Assembly (NCBI GenBank): GCA_028718125.1
Contig: JAQUMN010000029.1
Location: 1 to 46,072, forward strand
Reading direction: 5' to 3'
Origin: Kiritimatiellia bacterium
Lineage (GTDB): Bacteria > Verrucomicrobiota > Kiritimatiellia > JAAZAB01
Length of the DNA stretch: 46,072 nucleotides
Positions within the stretch are counted from its first letter, which is position 1; every line of letters starts with the position of its first letter. Of this stretch, positions 8,530 to 17,309 are shown in pieces. The translations under genes and the position numbers were made by a program. A model generated the notes under the pieces. That model searched no databases and had not been told where the DNA came from. It saw only the letters and a program-made list of their open reading frames with translations.

Positions 8530-9342
8530 CTACGCATCTGCAACGCGCTCCGGCACAGCGGGCGGAGCAAGGAAACGGCCTTCCAGCGCGTCGGCAACGA
8601 TGCGTTTGGTATCCGCCGGGAAATCGCTTTTCAGTATCCATTTTAAAAACTTGGAATTATCCCGCACGAGGTCTTTGAGGTTGCGGCCGATATTCTGTAC
8701 GCCGAAATTGATGAGCAGTTCGCCGTTCTGCCACTTGAGTTTGCCTGTGCGGTCGGCCCAGGCCGGATCGCGCGGCGGATTGCAATACTTGTCCAGCTCG
8801 TCCAGGGAACGCGGCAGGTCGCTGTATTTCTGCAGCTGCGCATCGAGGACGGCCACCGTGGCCAGGGCATCGGCTTCGGCGCCGTGGGCATCCAGGTGTA
8901 TTTCGCCGCAATAAAAGGCCAGCGCCGCGGAGAGATCGCGCGGTTCCTTCTTGTGATAAATCCGCTGGGCATCCACAATACGCCGATTGTCCGGATTAAA
9001 CTCAAGCCCGGCGCGCGCAAATTCCTCAGCCAGCATCGGAATATCGAAGCGCACGACGCCGAACCCGCCCAGGTCGCAGTCCGCCAGGATTTCCAGGATG
9101 GCGGCGGCCACCTCCCGGAATGGCGGCGCGTGAGCTACATCGGCATTGGTAATATGGTGGATAGCCGTGGTCTCGGCCGGGATGGGAATTTCCGGGTTAA
9201 CCCGGAACGCATGCTTTTCGCGCCGGTCATCCGGGAAAAGCTTGATAATCGCCAGGTCAATGATGCGGTCCATCCGCGGGTTGATGCCCGTGGATTCGAT
9301 ATCCAGAATCGCCAAAGGTCGTTCCAGCTTTAAATTCGTCAT
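8530..9342 (-). CDS. DEDDh-family 3'-5' exonuclease (DnaQ/epsilon-like)
   Basis: A 270-residue exonuclease. The four acidic residues and the histidine of the DEDDh family are present: Exo I LDIESTG (Asp, Glu), Exo II GFGVVRFDIPML (Asp) and Exo III HGAEADALAT (His, Asp). Such proteins remove nucleotides from DNA or RNA 3' ends in proofreading, repair or RNA turnover. After the nuclease domain, residues of about 205-262 (INFGVQ... to FLKWILKSDFP) resemble the DUF3820-type tail found on many stand-alone bacterial DnaQ-like nucleases. The ATG at 9342 follows a purine-rich GGGGAAAGGG; an in-frame ATG six codons earlier has no such site. It lies 80 bases downstream of the long catabolic-type cluster. 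Confidence 0.88.
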   Translation of the reverse strand: MTNLKLERPLAILDIESTGINPRMDRIIDLAIIKLFPDDRREKHAFRVNPEIPIPAETTAIHHITNADVAHAPPFREVAAAILEILADCDLGGFGVVRFDIPMLAEEFARAGLEFNPDNRRIVDAQRIYHKKEPRDLSAALAFYCGEIHLDAHGAEADALATVAVLDAQLQKYSDLPRSLDELDKYCNPPRDPAWADRTGKLKWQNGELLINFGVQNIGRNLKDLVRDNSKFLKWILKSDFPADTKRIVADALEGRFLAPPAVPERVADA

Positions 9343-9422
9343 GGCCCTTTCCCCTTTCATAAGTTGCCGGCTCTACTATAAAGGAGGAAGTGGCCGCTGT
9401 CCAAGCCAATCAGTTACTATTG

Positions 9423-10454
9423 TCAGTGAGCGATCATTTTTTGTTGCGGCAGAAAAACCGCCTTGAAAATCTCGGCCTTTTTTTGGCGCAAGGATTGCAT
9501 TACGCCCAGGCAACCTTCCAGAGGCGAACGAAGATCAATAATGGCCGCCGTGTTAATTTTGCCGGCGCCGATCATTTCCAGGACCGGTCGATAGGTCTGA
9601 CGGGAGCGACACGAGCCTGCCACGTTGATTTCGTTCATGTGGATCAGGTTCATCGCCAGGGATTGCGGCTGCCAGATATAGCTGAAGATAACAAGCGTGC
9701 CGCGGGGCCGCAAAGCATGTATCGCAAGATTGGGCGCCGATCCTGACCCGGTCGCTTCGACGGCAAGGTCAACACCCGGAGGGCCGACCTCCTTGCTCAA
9801 CAAGGAAGCAAGATCCTGCGTGCGGGTATTACATACCAGGCAGGGAGTCGTTGCGGCAATACGTTTGAGGCGCTCATCGTAGTGCCCGGCGACAATCACC
9901 AATCCGGCGCCCAGCGCAACCGCAATCTGCGCATGTAAAAAACCAAATGGACCATCGCCTATAATCAGCACGCGCTGGCCAGGCTGCAAAGCTCCCCGCC
10001 GCAGACTATGATAGCAAACTGCGGCCGGTTCCGTAAGACAGGCAGCCTGGAAGCCTAACGCTTCGGGCAAAGAATGCGCATTAGCGGCATCAATAGCCAC
10101 ATACTCGGCCCAGCATCCTGGAGTCTGCCGATCGCCGAGGTGGCGATAATTCGCACAAAGATGTTCAATGCCTTGAGTGCAACACCAGCATGTTCCGCAA
10201 CGTTGAACCGGGTCAAACGCCACCCGATCGCCGCAGGCTAACCCATGCACCCCCTGCCCCACTTCAACCACCACGCCAGCGGCTTCATGTCCGGGAATCA
10301 GGGGCGGCACGGCGCCAAAATCATCCAAATGCGAATCCGACCCGCACACGGCCGCGGCCTCGACACGCGCAACTATGCGGCCTGGCGCGGCCCTGGGCGC
10401 CAACACTTGCTCTACCTGAAAATTTTGTCCGCCTTTCCAAACAATTGCGCGCAT
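9423..10454 (-). CDS. Zinc-dependent medium-chain dehydrogenase (alcohol/sorbitol type), copy 1
   Basis: A 343-residue medium-chain dehydrogenase that oxidises an alcohol or polyol with NAD(P). The catalytic zinc region CGSD and GHEAAG, the structural zinc motif C-x2-C-x2-C-x7-C (CGTCWCC then LC) and the Rossmann motif GDGPFG are all visible. ATG at 10454 follows GCGGAGAGCT; the frame extends 20 codons further but without homology. It is the last gene of the twelve-gene minus-strand run, 64 bases after the cupin gene. The family includes threonine, sorbitol and inositol-type dehydrogenases. The exact substrate is open; the context suggests oxidation of a hydroxyl group before transamination. 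Confidence 0.88.
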   Translation of the reverse strand: MRAIVWKGGQNFQVEQVLAPRAAPGRIVARVEAAAVCGSDSHLDDFGAVPPLIPGHEAAGVVVEVGQGVHGLACGDRVAFDPVQRCGTCWCCTQGIEHLCANYRHLGDRQTPGCWAEYVAIDAANAHSLPEALGFQAACLTEPAAVCYHSLRRGALQPGQRVLIIGDGPFGFLHAQIAVALGAGLVIVAGHYDERLKRIAATTPCLVCNTRTQDLASLLSKEVGPPGVDLAVEATGSGSAPNLAIHALRPRGTLVIFSYIWQPQSLAMNLIHMNEINVAGSCRSRQTYRPVLEMIGAGKINTAAIIDLRSPLEGCLGVMQSLRQKKAEIFKAVFLPQQKMIAH

Positions 10455-10518
10455 AGCTCTCCGCTTCAATAAGACCAAAGCCGGCGGTTGACATCCCGGG
10501 CCGTCCAAACACAAGACG

Positions 10519-10926
10519 TCAGATCGTTATGGCTTTTCGCTGCCTGGCAGAAAGATCAACCAGAATCGAGCCGTTAACGTTTGTTCCCTTGCGCTCGATA
10601 ATAATTACCTTGGCATTTTTGGTCATGGGCGTGATATGCCATGTGCCCGCTTTGACATTGTAAAGGACATGGCGCCTCATTGCAACCTGCTGAATTTTAC
10701 CCGGCTTGCGCGCGTTGCCCGCGACAACCATTACGGCGCGGCCGGCCACAAGGACGAAGAGCTCATCCGTCCGGGGGTGTTGTTCGATCTGCGTTGGAAT
10801 GGACCAGGAAGTCCTGGCGCCATTCATCAGCGCCGCCATCCAGTTGCCGTCGCTCCATATCAGCGGCTTATAGCCCGGAGCCTTATGACCCACGATATCC
10901 ACGCCGCGAAGTTTGGTTGGCTTCAT
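10519..10926 (-). CDS. Small cupin-fold protein
   Basis: A 135-residue single-domain protein with a cupin-like pattern: a first conserved block around QIEQHPRTDELFVLVAG (His, Glu, then a Gly turn) and a second around VKAGTWHITPMTK (His). Cupins of this size bind a metal and act as sugar isomerases, epimerases, dioxygenases or ligand sensors. ATG at 10926 follows AGGAAATCCT. The gene overlaps the 3' end of the upstream M20 hydrolase gene by 44 bases, so the two are probably translationally coupled. It has a counterpart at the other end of the same cluster (20891-21298), but the two sequences are not close. Confidence 0.75.
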   Translation of the reverse strand: MKPTKLRGVDIVGHKAPGYKPLIWSDGNWMAALMNGARTSWSIPTQIEQHPRTDELFVLVAGRAVMVVAGNARKPGKIQQVAMRRHVLYNVKAGTWHITPMTKNAKVIIIERKGTNVNGSILVDLSARQRKAITI

Positions 10927-12118
10927 AGGATTTCCTGTGTTTTTCACCGGCCGTATTCAAATAATTTAGAATCGTCAAAAGCATAATCCGGCATGGTTGC
11001 CGCAGGCGAGCGATTTGAACATATTCACAATCCGCGTGCGCCGACCGGTTATCAAAACCCTGCAAAACAGTGGGGACATGCCCCAGCGAAACCAACCGAT
11101 GCGCATCTACCACCACGGCTATGCCGGCCAATGCTCCGGCTCGGCCCAGGACGGTTCGGCGCGCCCGGCGATACGCGCGGACAACGGGCTCATCCGGACC
11201 GATGCAATAGGGTTCGCCGGTCAATGACCAATCACAATGCGCCGTCACGCCTTTGGGCAAAGAGATGCCATCCATAAGTTTCTGCATTTCACGCCTAATA
11301 TCTTTGAACGACTGGACGGGATGCCACCGTCTGGTTCCCTGCAATACCATCTTTTGCGGCAAACGGTTGTAAAAGTCGCCGTAATGGATCTGTCCGATGA
11401 ACATTGATTCCGGACCTAATAGCGGGAAGGCATGCTTGCGGGTCTGCAGGTTGCGATTATATTGGAGCAACTGATCAGCCAACTTTAATCCGAACCGGCA
11501 AAGCGCATCGCCATCACGAGGGGCGTTCATCTCGTGACAGGTTTGACCATGCCGTTCAGCCGTGATGGTCCAAATGGCCTGGCCCTTGCCCATAATGACA
11601 ACACGGTTTTCCGCATGCGCGGTTGATTCGGCGACCATCGCCGCATCGCCGGTTATCTTGCGCCGAATAAGGTTCATGATCGGAGCGGATGTTCCTTTAG
11701 GCGCTTCATGCAAACCATATACGGTCACAAGCACTTGCCCGGCAAAATCACGACTGCTTTCGTTCAGAACGCGAATTACTTCCAAAATTCCGGCCAAGCC
11801 GCTTTTCATATCAGCGGCGCCGCGACCGCAGATGATGTTTCCTTTCCGCACCGGCGGAGCATGCGGCGCATCAATATGGTCAATGTGGCCTGCCAGCTGA
11901 AAAGTGCGGCCGGGCCGTTTGCCCGCCAAGCGACCAATTACAGCCGGACTTTCATAAATGGTTTCATCCAGTTCCACTCGGGCGCCCGCGGCCGCAAGCA
12001 TTCTTGCATAAGTGAGTGCCGCCCGGCGTTCGCCGCCGGTCGGACTCGGGACGCACACCAGACGCCAGAGATCGTCGGCGACTCGCTTCAGCTTGACGTT
12101 GGCAAGAAGTCCATTCAT
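10883..12118 (-). CDS. M20-family metallohydrolase (ArgE/DapE/aminoacylase-like)
   Basis: A 411-residue protein of the M20 zinc amidohydrolase/peptidase family, which removes N-acyl groups or cleaves short peptides. Visible motifs are AGHIDHID (first metal His and Asp), GRGAADMKSG (bridging Asp) and a distal SAHADCE (His). The usual Glu-Glu pair that acts as base and ligand is replaced by YGLHEAP, so only one glutamate remains there; activity may be altered. The dimerisation domain is present (about 185-300). ATG at 12118 follows the stop of the upstream dehydrogenase by seven bases. The C-terminus runs 44 bases into the cupin gene. A deacylase role on an N-acyl amino compound would suit the two aminotransferases in the cluster. 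Confidence 0.82.
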   Translation of the reverse strand: MNGLLANVKLKRVADDLWRLVCVPSPTGGERRAALTYARMLAAAGARVELDETIYESPAVIGRLAGKRPGRTFQLAGHIDHIDAPHAPPVRKGNIICGRGAADMKSGLAGILEVIRVLNESSRDFAGQVLVTVYGLHEAPKGTSAPIMNLIRRKITGDAAMVAESTAHAENRVVIMGKGQAIWTITAERHGQTCHEMNAPRDGDALCRFGLKLADQLLQYNRNLQTRKHAFPLLGPESMFIGQIHYGDFYNRLPQKMVLQGTRRWHPVQSFKDIRREMQKLMDGISLPKGVTAHCDWSLTGEPYCIGPDEPVVRAYRRARRTVLGRAGALAGIAVVVDAHRLVSLGHVPTVLQGFDNRSAHADCEYVQIARLRQPCRIMLLTILNYLNTAGEKHRKSYEANQTSRRGYRGS

Positions 12119-12125
12119 GCAATAT

Positions 12126-13169
12126 CTATTCTTCCGGAACAAGCACCACTTTGATTGCCTTGCGCGACTCCATCATTTCAAACGCCTGCCGCCATTGGCT
12201 CAGCGGCAACACCGCGCTAATGAGCGGGCCGGCCGACAGCCGTTTGGCTGTCAACAGCCTGAGAACGGATTCCCAGTTGTGCCAGTTATGGCCAAAGGTT
12301 CCCACCAGCGCCGCCGATTTGCGCAGGAGTTCGTCGAGGCTGTGTTCAAAAGGCTTGGGGCCCCAGCCGATTTTAACGATCTGGCCCCCGCGCCGGACGC
12401 TCGCCAATGCCGCCAGGAGCGCCGCCGAATTTCCCGCGCAATCAACAACGATATCGGCGCCCTGGCCCCCGGTAAACTCGCGAACGGCAGCGGCCGTCTC
12501 ATCATGATCGGCCATAATGGTGGAATCCGCCCAGCCTTGTTCGGCGGCCAACTGCAGGCGCCTCTGGTTGCCTTGCGTTCCGACCAGCAATGTGCGCGAC
12601 GCACCTTGAAGCTTGGCCATTTGGAGCGCGATCAGGCCGATTGGACCCGGCCCGATGACAACGGCCCTATCACCCGCCTTGACCGTAATCCGATCAACCA
12701 ACGCATGATGAACCACGCAAAACGGTTCGGTCAGCGCGGCCTCTGCATACGGCAGACCGGGAGGAAGCGCGTGCAATATTTCAGCACGGACCACCACATA
12801 ACGGGTAAATGCGCCATCCACGCCGTAACCGAATCCCTTCCGATCCGGACATAATTGATAATCGCCCTGCCGGCATAAAAAGCATTTCCCGCAAACCAAG
12901 GCGGAGGTTTCGCAAGCGATGCGGTCTCCTTTTTTCCAATTCGTGACGCCGGCCCCCAACTCGGCAATCACGCCGCAGAATTCATGGCCCTGAACAACCG
13001 GCACGGTAACGGGGTTGGCCATACGGTGCCGCCACATTTCAATATCCCAACCGCAGACTGCGGCGGCCTTGACTTCCAGCAAAACAGTTCCCGGCCGCAC
13101 AAGCGGTACGGGCGCATCGCGCAGTTCCACCATGTTTGGTCCCTGGCCGTATTTGACCAGCGCTTTCAT
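12126..13169 (-). CDS. Zinc-dependent medium-chain dehydrogenase, copy 2
   Basis: A 347-residue medium-chain dehydrogenase. It shows the catalytic zinc residues in AAVCGWD and QGHEFCGV, the structural zinc motif CGKCFLCRQGDYQLC and the coenzyme-binding GPGPIG. It belongs to the same superfamily as the enzyme at 9423-10454 but is only distantly similar, so it probably oxidises a different position or substrate. Its ATG overlaps the TGA of the aminotransferase gene by four bases (ATGA), with GAGGTG upstream, so the two are translationally coupled. Pairing a dehydrogenase with an aminotransferase suggests oxidation of a hydroxyl to a keto group that is then aminated, or the reverse direction in catabolism. 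Confidence 0.88.
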   Translation of the reverse strand: MKALVKYGQGPNMVELRDAPVPLVRPGTVLLEVKAAAVCGWDIEMWRHRMANPVTVPVVQGHEFCGVIAELGAGVTNWKKGDRIACETSALVCGKCFLCRQGDYQLCPDRKGFGYGVDGAFTRYVVVRAEILHALPPGLPYAEAALTEPFCVVHHALVDRITVKAGDRAVVIGPGPIGLIALQMAKLQGASRTLLVGTQGNQRRLQLAAEQGWADSTIMADHDETAAAVREFTGGQGADIVVDCAGNSAALLAALASVRRGGQIVKIGWGPKPFEHSLDELLRKSAALVGTFGHNWHNWESVLRLLTAKRLSAGPLISAVLPLSQWRQAFEMMESRKAIKVVLVPEE

Positions 13170-14509
13170 GCTTGCACCTCACGCAGGGCTTCCACCAGGC
13201 TCTTTTCGATCAGACCACAGATTTCGTCAATATCTTTCTCTTCCGCTATCAGCGCCGGCGCCACCGCAAACCAGTCGGGATTGATCCGCAGAATCAATCC
13301 GTTTTTAAGCGCGGTTTTCTTTAACGCCAGGCCAAGCTTATGAAATGGCTCCATGGAACGCGTGTCTTTGACCAATTCCACACCGCGGAGCATGCCCTTG
13401 CCGCGCACTTCACGGACGACACCGAACTTTTTCAATCCTTCAAGCTTTTGGGAGAGATAGGTTCCCAACGATTGCGCTTTCTGATCCAAGTGTTTTTCCT
13501 GGATTTCCGCAATGACGGCCAGACCGGCGGCAGAAGCCAGGGGATTCCCCGCGTAGGTATGGCCATGCGCAAACTGCACCTCGGCTTCCACGGGACCCAG
13601 GAACGCCTCGCCCATATCAGCGCGTGCCATCATGGCGCCCAGCGGCATCGCCCCGCCCGACAATCCCTTGCCGGCGCAAATAATGTCCGGCGTCACCCCA
13701 AAGGTCTGGGCCGCAAACATGGCGCCGGTTCGCGCAAAGCCGGTGATCACTTCGTCAAATACCAGGATTACGCGATGGCGATCGCAGATGGCGCGCAGGT
13801 GTTCGAAGTATTCACTGGTCGGCGTGACAATACCGCCCGTGTTGGAAATCGGCTCTATGATGAGGCCGGCAACCGTTTCCGGGTCTTCCGCCACGATGAT
13901 ATCCTCGACCATTTGCGCTGCAAAACGGTTGGCTGACGCCCAATCCGAAAAGTGATTGCGGTAATGCTGCGGCGAAAACACTTTGATAAAGCCGCCCATC
14001 TGCGGCTCGAATTTGCTTTTGCGTTTGCCCGAGCCGCTGGCGGCCATGGCGCCGAAAGTTGCGCCGTGATAGCCCATATATAAACTGACAAACTTGTATT
14101 TGCCGGGATGGCCGGTCTGCTTGAAATACTGGCGGACATATTTCAGGGCCGATTCGATGGATTCCGACCCGCCGCTGAACGGCTTGATGTAATCCAGCGT
14201 TCCCGGCGTCACCGCGCCCAGTTTTTCGATAAAATCAAGCGTGACATCCGATATGCCGTGCATCGGCGGCGTGAAGGTGATTTGCTCCATCTGCCTGCGC
14301 ATGGCCTCCATGACGCGCGGATGGCGATGCCCAAGGATGGCCACGAAAATGCCGCCAATGGCATCCAGGTAGCGTTTGCCGTCCGCATCCCAGTAGTAGA
14401 GACCTTCGGCCTTGTTGATAATCAAAGGCGTTTCGATGAAAGCCGACATCTGTGTATAATCCAGAAAAGTCAACTTCAGCAGTTTTTCCTGCCGCGGCGT
14501 CAGTTGCAT
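13166..14509 (-). CDS. Class III PLP-dependent aminotransferase
   Basis: A 447-residue class III (omega/acetylornithine-type) aminotransferase. Features include the substrate-side GGIFVAILGHRHPRV block, the phosphate-binding SGGSESIESALK, the PLP-stacking YHGATFG, VFDEVITGFARTG (Asp to the pyridine nitrogen) and the Schiff-base lysine in CAGKGLSGG. These enzymes move amino groups between omega-amines, amino acids or keto-sugars and 2-oxo acids. The start follows GAGG in CCACGAGGTTATGCC. It is coupled to the downstream dehydrogenase by ATGA, and the amidohydrolase gene ends 73 bases upstream. Substrate is unknown; the cluster holds a second, unrelated PLP enzyme of the DegT fold. Confidence 0.92.
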   Translation of the reverse strand: MQLTPRQEKLLKLTFLDYTQMSAFIETPLIINKAEGLYYWDADGKRYLDAIGGIFVAILGHRHPRVMEAMRRQMEQITFTPPMHGISDVTLDFIEKLGAVTPGTLDYIKPFSGGSESIESALKYVRQYFKQTGHPGKYKFVSLYMGYHGATFGAMAASGSGKRKSKFEPQMGGFIKVFSPQHYRNHFSDWASANRFAAQMVEDIIVAEDPETVAGLIIEPISNTGGIVTPTSEYFEHLRAICDRHRVILVFDEVITGFARTGAMFAAQTFGVTPDIICAGKGLSGGAMPLGAMMARADMGEAFLGPVEAEVQFAHGHTYAGNPLASAAGLAVIAEIQEKHLDQKAQSLGTYLSQKLEGLKKFGVVREVRGKGMLRGVELVKDTRSMEPFHKLGLALKKTALKNGLILRINPDWFAVAPALIAEEKDIDEICGLIEKSLVEALREVQA

Positions 14510-14582
14510 GGCATAACCTCGTGGAATTGCGAATTAATTTAAAAAAATTGCCCCATTATTTTTCAACCTGACTGTGCATCAT

Positions 14583-15401
14583 TCAAATTCGATGTTTTCC
14601 GCAAAGAGCCTTGGGCAGGGCGCCGACCTTATCCAGCAGGCGCGCCATGGTCAAACCGAGAATCAGGCGCTTATCGTCATCGCCAACATCGGCAAAGACC
14701 ACCGGGCCGATGCCCACAGAGAGCGCGTTCAAAAACCCGTCGGAGCCCAGCATGAATTTTCCCGCGCCGACATTCCGGATGCCCTGGTCCAACCAGCCCC
14801 ACTGGTCATAATTCCATATATTGGCATAAACATTCGGGCAGCTCTTCAGGACCGGATCATGCCCGGTGCCGTAATGCCCGAAGATGAAATCCGTTTCCGG
14901 GTACTGCCGGGAAATTTTCCGGATCACCTCGTGCGTCCACCCGTGATTGAACACGAGCATCCGATGCTCGGCTGCATACTCATAGAGCGCCATCAGGTTG
15001 GGGCCGTCGCCCGGATAATTGCCCTGGTAAGTGTTAAGCAGCTTGATACAGCGCACGCCGGCGTCTGTCATGCGTTTCAGCTCCATCAGCACGTTGTCCC
15101 GGCTGTCGCCGGGGTTAATTCCCAGGAATGGAATCATCCGCTCCGGCATCCGGCGCCATACTTTCAGAAGGAAATCGTTGCCGAGCCTGTAATTGGCTTT
15201 ACCGAAAACATAGCCGCCGGACACTGCGCAGAATGCATCGACGCCGTTGGAATCCAACCAGCGTCGCGACTCGTCCACCGCTTCATCCACCGACCGGAAC
15301 GTTGTGGCATGCGGCCATTCCCCGATATGAATATGGCCGTCAATCGCCAGCGTACCCGGCAAGCCGCGGCCTGCAATCCAGTCAGCCTTGATATCATTCA
15401 T
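14583..15401 (-). CDS. Amidohydrolase-2 family TIM-barrel metal hydrolase (intact metal site)
   Basis: A 272-residue protein of the amidohydrolase-2 family (decarboxylases, lactonases and hydrolases of ring-derived acids). It keeps the full ligand set: HIHIGE near the N-terminus (HxH), a lysine in CIKLLNTY, FNHGWTHE (His), FIFGHYGTG (His) and MLGSDGF (Asp). The gene begins at an ATGA overlap with the stop of the upstream homologue (15398-16198), so the two products are made together. The upstream partner lacks the HxH motif. Activity as a lactonase, decarboxylase or dehydratase on a sugar-acid-like compound is a family-based guess. Confidence 0.82.
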   Translation of the reverse strand: MNDIKADWIAGRGLPGTLAIDGHIHIGEWPHATTFRSVDEAVDESRRWLDSNGVDAFCAVSGGYVFGKANYRLGNDFLLKVWRRMPERMIPFLGINPGDSRDNVLMELKRMTDAGVRCIKLLNTYQGNYPGDGPNLMALYEYAAEHRMLVFNHGWTHEVIRKISRQYPETDFIFGHYGTGHDPVLKSCPNVYANIWNYDQWGWLDQGIRNVGAGKFMLGSDGFLNALSVGIGPVVFADVGDDDKRLILGLTMARLLDKVGALPKALCGKHRI

Positions 15402-16198
15402 TGGACGTTCTCCAACAGGCGGCGGAGGTTATCGCCGCAGATCAATTTTTTTTGATGAAGAGTTAAACGGGGATCGTATTGGACATTGGACACCAGGATG
15501 CCGGGATCCGTGAACGGCGCGCCGGTGGCAAACAGCACCCGTTCCGCGCCCACTTCATACGCCACGGTCCGCCAGTATTCCAGGATGCCCGCAATATCCA
15601 GGTATACGTTGGGCACGCGCCGGATCAGGGGCACGACGGCATAGTGCACGCCCAGCCCGCCCATGACATGCGACAAAATCAGCGGCAGCTGTGGATGCGC
15701 CAGGGCCAGGTTGCGAAGCTCGTTGACTTGATCATCGCGGAGACTGCCCTGGGTGGAATCCGCTCCAGAATCCAGGAAGCAGGGAACCCGGTGTTCTTCC
15801 AGCGCCGCGCACAGGTCTTGCCAAAGCCAGGGCAGTAGCGACGCCATATGCAGAGGCAGTCGCGCCGCGCGCACACCGGCTGCCCGCATCTCGGCCACAA
15901 CGGCGCGCGCCGCGTCCGCGCCGGGTTCTTTGGGCGGCTCCAGCACCCATACGGGATGCAGTCGCGGCAGGCCTTTAATTGCCTCCACCAGGCGCCGATT
16001 GCCGTCTTCGCGCGGATACACCGTCCGGGCGTGGTAGTCATGCACGAGGGCTTCGGCAATGCCATACCGGTCCAGCATGGCCAGGATATTATCCCGGGTC
16101 AGCGGCTGATAGCCGGACCGGGCAAACTGGCCCAGCGTCACACAGCTGTCGAACAGTTTGAGATCTCGCAAGTCCGGCATGGGATGAGTTGCTTGCAT
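15398..16198 (-). CDS. Amidohydrolase-2 family protein lacking the N-terminal metal histidines
   Basis: A 266-residue TIM-barrel protein related to the downstream amidohydrolase. At the position of the usual D-x-HxH motif it reads LFDSCVTLGQF, so both histidines are missing. The later LPLILSHVMGG (His) is kept, and the final Asp motif reads FATGAPFTDPG. Either it is a metal-independent enzyme or an inactive partner that forms a heteromer with the intact copy, with which it overlaps by four bases. Its start has an AAGGGA site about eight bases before the ATG. It follows the Gfo/Idh/MocA gene by 24 bases and is clearly part of the same transcript. Confidence 0.75.
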   Translation of the reverse strand: MQATHPMPDLRDLKLFDSCVTLGQFARSGYQPLTRDNILAMLDRYGIAEALVHDYHARTVYPREDGNRRLVEAIKGLPRLHPVWVLEPPKEPGADAARAVVAEMRAAGVRAARLPLHMASLLPWLWQDLCAALEEHRVPCFLDSGADSTQGSLRDDQVNELRNLALAHPQLPLILSHVMGGLGVHYAVVPLIRRVPNVYLDIAGILEYWRTVAYEVGAERVLFATGAPFTDPGILVSNVQYDPRLTLHQKKLICGDNLRRLLENVQ

Positions 16199-16222
16199 TG
16201 AAATTTCCCTTTATGAACAGGA

Positions 16223-17287
16223 TTAAAACCGGTTCCAGGCTTTAACGACGCGTCCCGTTTTAATGGATTCCCAGGCGGCCTCGCCGGCGGCGACGGACTT
16301 GGCTCCATCCTCGACTCCGGGTGACGGCTCCCGATCTTTGTCCAGGCATTCCTGAAAATGGCGCATGTAGCGGACGACGGCGGCGCCGTGGCCATAGGCG
16401 CTCAAATCGCGCTCCGGTTCGAATGTGGAGACCATCGGCTTGTGGGACGCCAGCTTATCCAGGACGACACGGATTTGTCCCGGCTCGTTGTCCGTGAACT
16501 CGGCCTGCAGACTGCCCTTCGTTCCATAGATGCCGAACTGCATCATGGGCGTCGGCGGATGCACGACGCCATACAGGCCCGAAACCCGGCCGATGACGCC
16601 GGACTTGAATTTAAGGTTGAGGAAGAAATTATCCGGCAACGGGTATTTCGGCGTCAGGTTCCCCTTGATGGCATTGGCATGGACCGTCGCAATGTCGCCG
16701 CCGAAGGCGCGAATCACATCAATGGAATGCGCGCACCCGCCAAACATGAAATCCTGGGGCACGGTCAGCCGCCAGGGTGTAAATTTAAAAACCGGCCGTA
16801 TATCATGCACGTAATAGCTTTCCAGGGCGATCAACTTGCCCAGGTCGCCGTCGTCAAACAGTTTTTTGGCCATCATGAATTGCCGGTCAAAACGCATCGT
16901 CTGGCCCACGAGGAATTTAAGGCCCGTCTTGCGCACGCATTTAACCAGCTTTTGAGCGTCGGTCCGCGAGGTGACCATCGGCTTCGTGCAGACCACGTGC
17001 TTGCCTGCTTCCAACGCGGCCAGGCAGTGCTCGGTATGCAGATGGTCGGGGGAATAAACGCAGACGACATCCACGTCTTGGCGTTCGACCAGTTTACGGT
17101 AATCGGTTGTGCCGAATACCGCGCCGAATTTGCGAACACATTGATCCACCACATCCTGCGGTACTGAACAGACCGCCTGAAGGCGGTAGCGTAAATCCGG
17201 CACGTCCTTCAACAGGGCCAGGGTTGAGGCCATGTTGTTCAGGCCCATGCCGATGATTCCCAGCCGGATGGGTTGTTTTGCGCTCAT
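16223..17287 (-). CDS. Gfo/Idh/MocA-family NAD(P)-dependent oxidoreductase
   Basis: A 354-residue oxidoreductase with an N-terminal Rossmann fold (RLGIIGMGLNN, then VCSVP and VCVYSPDHLH) and the CTKPM motif that replaces the usual EKP, followed by the C-terminal alpha/beta domain typical of this family. Members oxidise or reduce sugars, inositols and sugar acids, often at C2, C3 or C5. The start has an excellent AAGGAGGCGTC site. It is 22 bases after the phosphotriesterase-like gene and 24 bases before the amidohydrolase pair. In this cluster it could create the keto group used by one of the aminotransferases; the actual substrate cannot be read from sequence. Confidence 0.9.
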   Translation of the reverse strand: MSAKQPIRLGIIGMGLNNMASTLALLKDVPDLRYRLQAVCSVPQDVVDQCVRKFGAVFGTTDYRKLVERQDVDVVCVYSPDHLHTEHCLAALEAGKHVVCTKPMVTSRTDAQKLVKCVRKTGLKFLVGQTMRFDRQFMMAKKLFDDGDLGKLIALESYYVHDIRPVFKFTPWRLTVPQDFMFGGCAHSIDVIRAFGGDIATVHANAIKGNLTPKYPLPDNFFLNLKFKSGVIGRVSGLYGVVHPPTPMMQFGIYGTKGSLQAEFTDNEPGQIRVVLDKLASHKPMVSTFEPERDLSAYGHGAAVVRYMRHFQECLDKDREPSPGVEDGAKSVAAGEAAWESIKTGRVVKAWNRF

Positions 17288-17309
17288 GACGCCTCCTTGC
17301 TTTCTGATA

